Shown here: positions 33,697-44,230 of the stretch, piece after piece
Layout: the number at the start of each line of letters is the position of its first letter
How positions within the stretch are numbered: position 1 is the first letter of the stretch
NCBI GenBank assembly: GCA_015680685.1
Contig: MNCI01008066.1
Location: 337,085-381,781 of the forward strand
From: Gnetum montanum
Lineage: Eukaryota; Streptophyta; Gnetopsida; Gnetales; Gnetaceae
Length of the DNA stretch: 44,697 bases
Direction: 5' to 3'
Translations under genes and position numbers: made by a program
Notes under the pieces: model-generated
Seen by the model: only the letters and a program-made list of their open reading frames with translations
What the model was told of the DNA's origin: nothing
The model's database searches: none

Positions 33697-34609
33697 TGAT
33701 GAGTCATGTTAAGTTAGTTGCATTGAGAAGGGCTTGCCAAAGTAGCCTCATCCACAAGGCCTAGTTAATGCATCTTACTATACATCGTCGAGGCCCCATC
33801 GATGCAATGTTGGTTTTCATGATTTTTGGCTATAAACACATGCTTGTAGCCACATTTATGGCATAGTAGATTATAATTGTAGCAAAGCTCTTACATTTTT
33901 TCCATTTGAAAGTTGAAATTTTTCCTCTGAGTGCTTGCAGTAGGAGTCATTAAGTGTATGGATCTTTATTCAAGCATTGTTGTACCTAAGCACGACTGTA
34001 TGTGTGGCAATAAAGACAAGCTTTCTAATAAACCTTGTAGCACTTTGGATAAATTAGCTATTTTAGTTATGCATTTATTTTTTCCAATTATTTATTAAAT
34101 ATTTCTCAGTTATTATGCTAATGAGCCAATTAAACGAGATAGATTACACACATAAGTACAATCACTTCTAGCATAACACATATTCGCTTGGTAATCCCAG
34201 CAGTGTTATCACTTGGTACACCCAGTAGCATAACGCTTGGTCATCTAGTAGTAGATACGTGGGTTCAAAATGTGTACGGAAAGTGGGAACAAATACTTAT
34301 GTTAGGATTAGTTAAATGATTAGTTAATTAGTTAATTTAGATTAATTAATCAAACTCCTTTTTATGTACAATTCAAACACCCAACTATAAAACATAAAAA
34401 TGATAAAAATCAAATGCCTCAATTACACTTAACCATACCAATGAACATCACAAGTGAAATTGGGAAGACAATGATTGACCTTAAGGCTAGATTTACTTTC
34501 TAAAGGGCTAGTGCACTGGAAACAACAAAGTCTACAGAATTCAACTAGATCACACATGAACGCTTCGTGATTCGTATGGTTGGTCATAGGGGTGCCTCAC
34601 TACTCATCA
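33697..34609 (+). repeat. 3' LTR of the 13.3-kb Gypsy element
   Basis: Pairs with 21263-22167. In the last ~127 bases I count 17 differences, 16 of them transitions. The U3 carries extra sequence near 33725-33757 absent from the 5' copy. TATA-like TATAAACA at 33831-33838. The U5 triple repeat is at about 34182-34250. Confidence 0.92.
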
Positions 34610-34614
34610 ATGAT

Positions 34615-35281
34615 AAAGAGGTAAATTAATTAAGCTAATGAATAATGAAAAATAAGATGTAAACTAGCCTACATGCAATGAGTATCTACTCTTAATCATC
34701 CAGATACATCTTGGACTTTGTGAGACTACTTCTAGGATTGTCAAGCATATGTCAATGGGTGTGCCAAACAATACACTACTAGATTACCAAGTACTTACAC
34801 TTAAACACTTATGATTAAGGTGTATGCATTCCACTTAATGACAAGGATAGTAAAAAGCAAGAAATATGAATGTTAACTAAAGGAAATAGTAAATAATTAA
34901 TAATTAAAAGCAATAATAATCTAAGTGGATGCTACAATGATGGAAGTAATCTCAATCTTTATTTCTAGTTGTGTAACATGTCCAAGTATGTCACACTTGA
35001 ACAAAGGTGTCATACAATTACAAACATCACATTTTAGGCATGCACTAGGAATAATAGAACTCTAAGAAAGACTATCAAAAACTGAGAACTAAAACTATCT
35101 TCCCCTACTACTTATTACTCCCCCCCTAATCATGCACCCAAGTGTTGTATTTATAGCCCAGCATAGAGGAGATGACATTAGATATTTGACATCACTTCGA
35201 AGCTTTGACATCAGGTACCTAACATCGGGGCTCTAACATCAAGTATCTGATATTAGAGCCTAATAGATTGATGACTCATCA
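34615..35281 (-). repeat. Minus-strand solo LTR, U3-R part
   Basis: Continuation of 21067-21262 after the plus-strand insert. Reversed, it starts TGATGAGTCATC at 35281, has TATAAATA at 35155-35148, and 'GAAATAAAGATTGAGATTAC' near 34970-34951 as in the other solo LTR. U3 contains repeated 'TGATGTC/GATGTTAG' units (35170-35250). It is followed by GTTGT (35282-35286). Confidence 0.9.
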
Positions 35282-36000
35282 GTTGTTAATTTATGTTCAA
35301 CCCCTAAGCATTGCATGAGCTTCCAAAAAGTGATGCCTATAAAGTGAGTTCCATTGTTAGAAATAAGTGCACATGACACCCAAAACCTATTTACAACATG
35401 TTGTTGTACAAACCAGGCCACTGTAGAGGATTTGTAATTAATGATGATTGTAGCTTCCATCCATTTGGTACAATATTAAATAGCCATGATGATGTACATC
35501 TTTCCACTGGAAATTGGAGTAATGGGACCCATGAAATTAATGCCCCAAATGTTAAAGGACTCCAGTGGTTGGATCCACTATTGAGGGCCTTTCATACAAG
35601 TGGTCATCTCACCATCACATTAACAACAGCCATAGGAGCAAAAAAAGTGATGGGTGTCCTTGAAAAGTGTAGGTCAGTAATATCATGCTATGAGGATTTT
35701 AATGGTTGTTCTTCATCCACCATAATAGCCTCAACAACGACCCTCATGAGCATCTTGGAGAATGCATAGTTAAGCATCATTAGAAATACATCATCGAACC
35801 AAGCTATTAGCTTACACCTTGTAAAGGTGTCTGCTAATTTCCATGAAGTGTTTAACCTAGTGAAGAAACTATTATTTTTTCCTATTATCCCACTCCTATG
35901 GCATCTCCTGAGTGAGTAGGTAGATGGATGTCATCATACCAGTTGTCTTCCTTAGGCTCTCATTGAGTAACAACTCTAGTAAAGAGGAGTTCATTATGAA
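35282..36000 (-). pseudogene. Gypsy integrase, N-terminal and core part (minus element)
   Basis: At 35460-35282 the frame reads 'WFVQQHVVNRFWVSCALISN', 'GTHFIGITFWKLMQCLGVEH' and 'KLTT', then meets the solo LTR. The next residues of the domain ('[12 protein letters not shown]') are at 21066 downward, in the same frame. Upstream (35530-35860) are the 'INFMGPI' core start and the zinc-binding region, antisense to a spurious forward frame 35398-35769. 'ISNNGTHF' shows Asp-to-Asn at the second catalytic position, as in the plus-strand element. Confidence 0.85.
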
Positions 36001-36480
36001 ATTGATCAAAAAGTAAGCTTTCCTCCTCTTTTTTGTCCCATCTCAACCAAGACAAGTTGTTAACTATGACATTCTCAATTCCCTTTCTATCCACCATGGT
36101 TAGATCAAACTCTTGCAATATTACCATCCATCATACGACATACGGATCCACCATTGGTTTATTCACCAACTTGATTGCAATGTGATTAGTGTACACAAAC
36201 ACTCTATACACTAGCACATAGTATCAGAATTTATTTAAGGTATACACCACTATCATTAGTTTTTTCTCAGTGATGGTGTAGTTCAACTGTGCATCCACAA
36301 TGCTCCAACTTGCATAGTGAATATAATAGGGATTTTTATGCTAATCCAACTATGTGTGCATGACTCCCAAGGAATAATTGAATGCATCCATCATAATGTA
36401 AAATGGTTTGGACCAATCAAGTGCTCATAGGATTAGTGTTTCTATGAGCTTATGTTTATGGTACTGGAATGCATGCTAGC
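36000..36480 (-). pseudogene. Gypsy RNase H (minus element)
   Basis: The reversed sequence contains the counterparts of 'YTIxEKxLxVVVYTLNKF' (about 36290-36235) and 'VFVYTNHIAIKLVNKP' (about 36210-36160), aligning with 26760-26910 of the plus-strand element. It is broken by several stops, which is why no long open frame appears. Confidence 0.75.
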
Positions 36481-37290
36481 ATTCCTTAGTCTAGAAAAAT
36501 GGAGCATCCTTCTTTGTCAACCCCACCAACAATTTGGAAATCCTAAAGAAGTTCTCAATGAAGCATTGATAATAGCCAGTGTGACTAAGGAATGACTTCA
36601 CATCTTTAACTCTCTTAGGTTGTTGGATTATTTCTTGGATGATCCTTATTTTTTTAGGGTTAACCTCAATCCCCTTTTGTGATATTATATGCCCCAATAC
36701 AATGCCCTCTTGGACCATCAAGTGGCTCTTTAGCCAATTAAGCCTTAATTGTTTTTCCACACATCTTTTCAACACTTACTCTAGATGATCTAGGACTTTC
36801 TCTAACATAGCACCATAGGTGGAGAAGTCACACATAAAGAATTCTACCTTACTAGTGAGTTTTTGTTGAAAGATGCTAAGGACAAGACATTCAAATGTTA
36901 CAAGGGCATTACACATGTTGAATGGCATCTTTCTATATGCAAAAGTTCCCTAAGGACTCATGAATGTGGTTTTGGCCTAATTCTCTAGTACTATCTAGAT
37001 TTGGTTATAGCCACTATAACCATCTAGGAAGCTGTAATAGCAATGCCCAAAAATTGTGTCCAATACCTAGTTCACAAATGGTAAAGGAAAAGGATCCTTG
37101 AATGTTGCCATGTTCAATAGCCTGAAATCAATGCAAACCCTCCATTTTCCACCTTTCTTTGAGATGATTACAAGTGGTCTAACCCACTTACTATCATCAA
37201 TGGGGTAGGTGAACCTTGCCTTGAGGAGTTTCTCAATCTCCTCTTTGACAATTTTCTTGATCTTGGGATTCAACCTTTGATATGGCTACC
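36480..37290 (-). pseudogene. Gypsy reverse transcriptase (minus element)
   Basis: Open piece 37273-37067: 'MNPKIKKIVKEEIEKLLKAR', 'RPLVIISKKGGKWRVCIDFR', 'LLNMATFKDPFPLPFVN'. Open piece 36775-36491: 'MLKRCVEKQLRLNWLKSHLM', 'GIVLGHIISQKGIEVNPKKI', 'SHTGYYQCFIENFFRISKLL'. The two pieces are RVT_1 motifs 1-3 and the thumb. Between them (37066-36776) the palm is in broken frames and includes the DD box region near 36838-36820. Confidence 0.88.
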
Positions 37291-37779
37291 TATTTAGTTT
37301 AATAGAGGAATTTGTATATGTCCTATGCTAGCATATCCTTGGTTCAATTTCTATTAGCTCATGATATGACTAATTAAAGGTTGTTGGCCATTTGTTGATG
37401 ACCTCCAACAACTTCTTTTTCTATATAGGAGCAAGATTGGCATTGATGATAACTAGCTTGCCATTGTTTAGAAAGGCATATTTCATTCTAGCTTATAGAT
37501 TCTTTAATTTAAGGGGCTCTTGTTTGAAGCTCTTAGGGATTTCTAAATTTCCCCAATTTTTTTCATCATGGTCATTGGAGAGCTAGTGATGGACTTGATC
37601 CAATTCATCCATGCCTTCAACATAGGCACTTGTGAGGCTCTTAGTCTATTCCATGCATAATGTTGAACTAATCTTTTTTTCAATTATTAGTCATTGGATG
37701 ACCTCCTATTTTGTGGCTACTGTGTATAGGCATCTTTGAACCTCTGTGACATCTACACACTTCCTGAATGATGAGAACA

Positions 37780-38385
37780 TTGTACTTTTATCCATCCATG
37801 ATTTCTACATGTAGTGGTACCCTGTGTCACTGTACACAATGCATGGAATGCACTTCTTCTCTATCTTTCTAAATTCATTCTCCTTGGAGATATCCAAGGA
37901 GAGGTCTCTAACTTCCAACCATGCATCAATAATACTTAGCCAAGATCTTTCCATAATGATAGGGAAGTTCCCCTTGCAATTATCCAATCATATCACTAGG
38001 AAGTCAACAAGATATGACCACCCATAGACTATGGTCACAATGTCCTCCACCAATCCCAAGGGGACAGTGATGGACTAATTTGATAACTCTAAGAAAATGT
38101 TACTCTTCTTGGGTAGAGGCAGGTTTCAAACTTTGTACATTTCTTGTGAGATTAAATTAACACCAAAACCTGAGTCCAAAAGAACCTCAAAGTCATTCCC
38201 AGTGATTTTCAAGTAAATGAGGGAACTTCTAGGATCAAATCTCTTACTGGGAAGGTGGTCAACCTTTATCCAATCAGTGACTGCATGGGTTAACATTACC
38301 ATGTGCACTTTGGGAGGTGTTTTGTTTGAAGGGATCTCAAAGGATGTTGCAGAGGAGGAATGAGAAGTAGGATCAACAATCATAG
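37780..38385 (-). pseudogene. Gypsy aspartic protease (minus element)
   Basis: Open frame 38383-38126 ends 'ITGNDFEVLLDSGFGVNLIS', keeping the D-S-G catalytic triad lost in the plus-strand copy. A second open piece, 37987-37805, has 'FPIIMERSWLSIIDAWLEVR', the C-terminal 'I(I/L)GR.WL' signature with Gly changed to Glu. A frameshift separates the two. Confidence 0.82.
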
Positions 38386-40842
38386 GTGTCTATGTGGGCT
38401 TAGTAGGACTACTGGTTTAGAAAAAGGATCATTTTCAAGGCTTAGTGTGTGAACCACTGGGCTAAGAAGTTGACTATAGATTAATAGCCCTTTTGGCATT
38501 TCTCTACTATGGTTGGGCTGGTATTTCATCCTACATGGATGAAGTGGGTGGTAACTAAGTTGAGGGTGGAGGTATAGGTGTAGAAGGATGAAGAGGGTAA
38601 TAGTAAAATGGGAACTCTTATCTTGGAGATTATGCTTTATAATATTTAGGAGGGTAGTAGTGGTGCTAAAAAGAACTATGACTAGAAGAGTCATCTCAAG
38701 AAATGGGTTGTTGAACATAGTACCTATATAGATCTAGCTGATGGTAAGGGTACTGCTACCTTGGTGGTGGAATCCCCCATGATTGTGAGTGTTTCCACTA
38801 TTGGTACTACTTGCGAGGTTGATGTGGCACTCCACTCAAATAGTAGGTTTGTTGGTGAAACTACCTGTAGTTGCCTTGAGGATAAGGCAACCTCCTATGT
38901 GTTTTCCATTTTTCCAAACAAGGACTCAATGCATACACCCCAGATTCTTGCAAATGTGACACAACTGGAAAACATCCCTTAGCATGTTCATATTAGCATA
39001 TGTCACATCCTTCATCATCTATTTCAAAATTTGAAACCTCATCCACTGTAGAAATTTTTCCCTTATTCTTCTAATGGGCACATTTAGCTTCCTTCTTTCT
39101 TCTTTTGTCACAACCACCACCTTGCTCTTTGGTCTCCTCAACAATTCTGAGAGCAGTTTGGAACCTTTCATCTAAAGAGTCCCATATTTTATCAACCTTG
39201 GTTGATATTTCAAAAACATATTTTTGTATTGTTAAGGTTTTTCATTGCACCACTTCATCAAGTGATGCCTCCTCCTCATTGTCACAAAACTGGACTTCCC
39301 TTTTGCAAATGGAAGGATCCTAGTAGTACTCCTTTACTTTTCCATTTCCTTAGCTCACTTTCTTATTTCATCACTTGCTCAATTAGCCTTTGGCTCTAAT
39401 GGACCCTTAGCTCTGAAAGCCTCTCTTTAGCATAGATCCCAAGAGTTCTCCTCATTTTTTTTTGGAGCCCATCTATGATATGGCACATATTCATGGCCTA
39501 GGCATCAGTGTAATACTGAGTAATATCTACCCATGGTCGCATCCAAGGATTCATGTGTGCCTTGTTTCCAACATTGGATCTACCTTCTCAAGTTAGACAC
39601 TTAAGAGTACATCTCATATTTTTCATTTAACAATTCAATCATTATACTCCATCGTTAGATTGATTCTAGTTCCATGGATACGTACCAACTTTCAGCTTCC
39701 TTGATGAGTGTCCTAACAAACAGCTTCAATGTATGTCATTTGTTTCCTATGTTTGGTAAGGCACATGCATTGCGAAATGCTTGGAGATGATTCTATGGAT
39801 CAGAATTATACCCTCCTTCAAACTTAAGGATATTATTCATGTCCAACCATTTTCTCTAGTTTTTCTTCATGTGCCTTGTTGATAAACTCATAGCCTTTGC
39901 AATGTTCAACATGTTTCTAGTGGCAAGCAGAGGCTCATCACAGTCATGGCCCCTGTGATGGCCATGATACCTATGATGCCCTCTATTTTTCCTTCTTTCT
40001 CTATGGTGGACCCCTCTTGACTACCCAAACCCCTGGTCTCTACTATTTTGGTGGGATCTATGATCATCTCTATCTTGCCAATCACCTCCATCATAATCTC
40101 TTCCCATGTGGCTTTAGTTAAAGTTGGAGGAGGAAGATGATGATGATGAAGAAGGTGAAGAGGAAGGAGAGCCAACATCAAAATAGTGCCTACTACTTTC
40201 TCTTCTCTTGTCCCTACCATGATCATCATGTTTATCATTATCATGGTGCTTATCATTGTTCCTGCCTTGACTCCCTTCCTTTGAGGCCCCACTATCATGC
40301 AATCCATTCTTTCTAGAACTAGGATTATCTATAGTGGATTGTAGATGCTGATTGACAACATCCTCATCAAGGAGAGGATGAGAGTTAGTGTATTGGAAAG
40401 TTCCTAAGAAGGAATCTTTCCCTTCCTTTTGGCCCAACAAGAATAGGGGGTTTGAGAACCATTTATCTTTTGACGTCTCATAGGGAGCTTCCATCTACTG
40501 ATCTTTCTTTCTTTGGGTCTCTATGTGATGATAATCCCTATAGGAATTATCTTGCACCTCATACTTAGCATTGAGTCTTGCAATGCCCAATCTCATGATA
40601 TTATGAAACAACATCATAAGAATTGATTGATCAAGAGGTAACACAATGTTCTCCTCCATGTTCCCCCACCATAGTTGTTCATCCTAGTGCAGGATGAAGG
40701 TAAAATCCAAAGTGTATTCATTTGAATGTGTATAGACCACTTTGCATTGTCGGGGCATAGGTGGTTTTGCGCCTTCTTTCCTTTACTGATTGGAATCACT
40801 TGTAAAAAATGGTGGGAAGTTATCCTTGCAAGAAGAAGCCAT
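38385..40842 (-). pseudogene. gag: Gypsy gag (minus element)
   Basis: A start codon at 40842-40840 opens 'MASSCKDNFPPFF', followed by 'CKVVYTHSNEYTLDFTFILH' as in the plus-strand gag. The open piece 40494-40114 ends in a poly-Ser/Asp/Lys/His linker (40320-40120). The capsid part is in broken frames at about 40000-39300. A zinc knuckle like 'CDICxYEHAKGCFP' lies at about 39008-38967, then 'LQESGVYALSPCLEKW', and a Tyr/Pro/His-rich tail. Forward frames here (38761-38982, 39105-39323) are antisense shadows. Confidence 0.82.
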
Positions 40843-40968
40843 TAATTATTTAGGAAACAAACTACTTTTGTTATTATTATTTTGCTTAATTATTTTGACT
40901 TTAAGGTTCATTACAATGCATTGAATAATTTCACTAACTTCCTAGGTAGCACACGTAGCTAACTAAAG

Positions 40969-40986
40969 TCCATGACAACAATGTCA
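40969..40986 (-). other. Primer binding site, tRNA-Asp type (minus element)
   Basis: Read on the minus strand, TGACATTGTTGTCATGGA starts two bases after the LTR and aligns with TGGCGCCGTTGCCGGGGA; all differences but one are transitions. Confidence 0.68.
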
Positions 40987-40987
40987 A

Positions 40988-41770
40988 TGATGAGTAGAAG
41001 TAGTCCCTACGCCCAACCATATGAATCACCAGTGTTCACTAAGTGATCTGGTTGAATTCCATAGACTTTAACTCTCTAAGTGCACATTATCTAGGTAGTG
41101 AACTTAAGGACATGATCATTGTCTTCTCAATTCCACTTATGGAGGTTCAATGGTATGGTTAATGTAACTGAGGTACATGATTTCTATAACTTTTATATTT
41201 TTATCTATTTATCCTAAGCATAAAAATAAAGTAATTAAATTCTTAGTTAATCTAGAAACTAATGCTTTAATATAATCCTAACATAAGCGTTCGTTCCCAC
41301 CTACCATACACATCTTGAACACATTGCAACACTACTAGGTTACCAAATGGTACTGGGATTACCAAGTATTAACGTATGCTTGAGGTGGTCATACTTATTT
41401 GCATTGATTATCAATATTCAATTAATTAATTAAATGCATGAAAGTGAATTGCATAACAATAAAGTGCATTAAAGTCAATATTATGCTAATTCCAAGTGAT
41501 GCAAGGTTTATCAAAAAGCTCATCTTTATTACCATTCACACTAAAGTGTCCAAGTACATCAATGCTCAAATAAAAATCCATACAATTCTTAACTCCTACT
41601 TTGGGCACTTAGAAAATATTCTAACTCTCAAAAGAATAAACTACAAGAGCTCCACTATTCTACTAATGAACAAATGCCTTAAATGCGGTAGGTGCACACA
41701 TTTATATAGGCAAGACTAGACACTCCGTCAACATTTATGCATTGACAAGATCATGTCAACACATCCCCAG
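40988..41770 (-). repeat. 5' LTR of minus-strand Gypsy element
   Basis: Starts (plus view) TGATGAG at 40988. Pairs with 11920-12750 through R/U5 and to the reversed TATA box at 41701-41708. Beyond that the U3 is shorter than in the partner: part of the 'GCATCAATGCATC' array seems deleted, and the exact outer end (about 41760-41780) is eroded. Confidence 0.82.
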
Positions 41771-44230
41771 TTAAAGGCATTTCAAAGGTTTTTTATATTG
41801 TTTTTTGTTATTATTATTTAAGGAATTGTTCTATCTACAATTACACTAATCTTTCATGAGAGCGTCAATTTTAGTACCTAGGTTAAGATGTTGCAAAATT
41901 CTTAGGCTTAGTAAATTTTTTCTTTATGTTGATTTTAACATTCAAGTTGGACAACTTCATATTTAAATGCTTTTTTGAAATTCTCAATTAAGCTTCAATA
42001 AAAAGCTCTATTTAGTTCAAAAAAGATCAACTACTAATCATAGTACAAATCATAGGGGTATTCATTTCTTAGAGTGGAATCATTGCTTTGATCTTTTAAT
42101 TCTTAATGGCTTCAGCAAACTTCCTTCATCCTCTCATTTCACCTTTACTAGGTACCAATGTAACTCTTGCATTGATCTTTTCTTATCTACTCATAATAAT
42201 ATAAATACAATGAAAAACTTTCAAATGAAAGAAAAACTTCCCAAACCTCCTCATCATTACCTAAAATTCACTATTCTTACTCCAATTCATCATATTCATT
42301 ATAAGAAATATAGAACTCATCATTTCATAGAAGACCTTCATCAAGATTTTCAAACAAGAGTGGCTAACATGTTTGGTTAACAATGACAATGAGGTAGATT
42401 TTACTCATGCTATTTTTTCTATAGCTTCTCAAGTATATATTAATACGAGGCTTTCTTGTAGAAAACCCAAGTTTGATGTGGATTGTTTAACTCCTAAGAT
42501 ATTATAGCTTCACATTTTGATGTTTCAATCCTGAATAATTATAGAAAGCTTATTCATTGTAAGAAAAGGAAGTTCATTAAAGAAGAGAAAGAAAGAATGA
42601 TTTGTAAGCTCCACTCAAATACAAAGAGCTTTTGGAATTTATTCTAAGATAAATAGCAGCATGATTGGGATTTTTCCTTATCTGCTATTTAAACTTTCTT
42701 CAAGTACCTTTTTAATCAAGAGGCTCACTTGACTATGCAAGATCACTCTAGTTTTCTTGATTTATTCTTTGATGAAGTTTCTATAGGAATTCAAAGATTA
42801 TCTTCTGGAAAAGATGCTAAAGTTAATGAATTATATGTAGAGCTTCTTAAGTAGGGTGGTCTATTGGTGTGCAAAGCAATTTACAATCTTCTTAATAATG
42901 GGCTTCAACATGGTTTGGATCACTCTTGGTATTTTAGTCAAGCAGTCTTACTTTTCAAAAAGGAGATAGAAAAAATCTTAATAATTATTGATTGATTGTA
43001 ATCAATTTATTTTTAACTAAACTTTTGGGCACTATTTTGGAGAATAAAATTAGTTCATAAGCAAAAATGCAAGGTCTTCATGCTCAGTCATAAGTAATCT
43101 TCAGGAGGAATCCTTCTACTATAGACCAACTAATAACTTTGCATTATTATGTAGAGAAAGGAAGAAGGCCCAACTATACAAATTTTATCTATTTTATTAA
43201 TTTTTTGAAGGCTTATGTTTCTGTCACTTGAGATAAACTTTGGAAGAGATTAGATAGCATTAACATTCCACAGGATCTTCTTTCTACTACTAAAAGAATC
43301 TCTAAGATAGTTAACATTCTTTTTGAAGATAATCTAACTAGATAAGGAACAATTATCAATAGCTTAGTTGAAGCTAAACAAGGTTGCCCTTTGTCTCCTA
43401 CCTTGTTTGGCATATTTATAGATGAAACGGAGGTTGTCCTTTTTCTCCTACTTATTTGGCATATTTATAGATGAATTGGATGAATGGATGCAAAATGCTT
43501 CTAAACATGGTATGTTAGTGTATGAATTGTTTTTTAACATGCTTCTCTTTGTAGATGATGTGGCCTTGATTGCAAAATTAGCTGCAAGGTTAAATTATAT
43601 GTTTTAAATTCTCCATGACTACTACAACCATTCGAATATGAAAGTTAATATTGATAAGAACAAAATTCTAGTCTATGGTATTAAAAATAGAAATTACAAT
43701 TTTTTCCTTAGAGAAAAAAGACTTGATATAAGTGAATCTTATAAATATTTGGAAGTTCAATATTCCAATAATTATAGTTGGAATAGAGTTATTACTCAAA
43801 GTTTTTCAAGTGGCACGTGAGCTTTATTTTCTCTAAGAAATAACTGTAGTAGGAAACAAATTTTGGCATGGGAGATCAGAAGAAAACTTTTTTACAATCT
43901 TGTCCACCCTATATTATTATATGGGTGTGTTGCATAGCGATCTTCTTTTTTCATACATAATTAGAAAAAATTACTTTTAGAAGAAGATTTGCTTCCTCTT
44001 GAAGTTGAAGTCCTTTGTCAGTTTATGACTTAGAATTTAAGTCACATGTAGGAAATTAATTATGCTAAGAAAATAATGAATGCTACACAAGAAAATGGAT
44101 GGTTTCATCAAGGAAAATTATGGTTTTATTCATAGACTATTGTAATAGAGGATATTTCTTTAAACAAAAGGCTCTTCCAAAAAACTATAAAAGAAAAAGT
44201 CATAGTTAAAGTTTAGTTGAACAAGCCAGG
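41771..44230 (+). pseudogene. LINE ORF2: endonuclease end and reverse transcriptase, part 3
   Basis: Continues the endonuclease cut at 11919. It has a 'GDFNARIG'-like 'YVDFNIQVGQLH' (41925-41960), 'NHRGIHFLEWNHCFDLLILN' (42048) and 'SSSHFTFTRYQCNSCIDLFL' (42130). RT motifs follow: 'SSGKDAKVNELYVELLK' (42805), 'FSQAVLLFKKE' (42938), 'KQGCPLSPTLFGIF' (43378), 'LLFVDDVALIA' (43540; catalytic F-x-DD) and 'ISESYKYLEVQYS' (43728). Then 'RRKLFYNLVHPILLYG' (43880). This is the AP-endonuclease plus RT layout of non-LTR elements. Many stops and a 50-bp duplication break it. The 3' end is cut by an LTR at 44231. Confidence 0.85.
43382..43481 (+). repeat. 50-bp tandem duplication in LINE RT
   Basis: 43382-43431 and 43432-43481 both begin GGTTG(C/T)CCTTT and contain 'GGCATATTTATAGATGAA'; the copies differ at several sites. 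The encoded QGCPLSPTLF motif is doubled. Fifty bases is not a multiple of three, so the frame shifts. Confidence 0.85.

Larger units (their letters stand above)
21263..34609 (+). mobile_element. Complete 13.3-kb Athila/Tat-like Gypsy element
   Basis: Bounded by TGATGAG (21263) and CTCATCA (34603-34609), with exact 5-bp duplications ATGAT at 21258-21262 and 34610-34614. It contains LTRs of 905 and 913 bp, a tRNA-Asp primer site, gag, protease, RT, RNase H, integrase, a 2.1-kb spacer, a 2.8-kb 3' ORF and a polypurine tract. RT precedes integrase (Gypsy order), the RT box is FIDD followed by FSTYG, and the gag knuckle is of the C-x2-C-x3-H-x3-C type seen in Athila. All ORFs carry stops. It sits inside a solo LTR, which sits inside another Gypsy integrase. 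Confidence 0.93.
11920..41770 (-). mobile_element. Minus-strand Athila/Tat-like Gypsy element, cut by other elements
   Basis: LTRs at 11920-12750 (3') and 40988-about 41770 (5') clearly pair: the same motifs in the same order from 'TAGTCCCTA-GCCCAACCAT' to 'TTATATAGGCAAGACTA'. The order on the minus strand is: 5' LTR, tRNA-Asp primer site (40986-40969), gag, protease, RT, RNase H, integrase, spacer, 3' ORF, polypurine tract (12766-12751), 3' LTR. Two solo LTRs (19205-20065 and 21067-35281) and, inside the second, a complete plus-strand element interrupt it. Without these it is about 14.8 kb. It is inserted in the LINE endonuclease; the left flank is ACCAA, but the right LTR end is eroded so no clean target duplication is seen. 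Confidence 0.85.

Noticed and set aside
35398-35769. 123-aa forward frame
   Set aside because: Antisense to the minus-strand integrase, whose motifs are clear.
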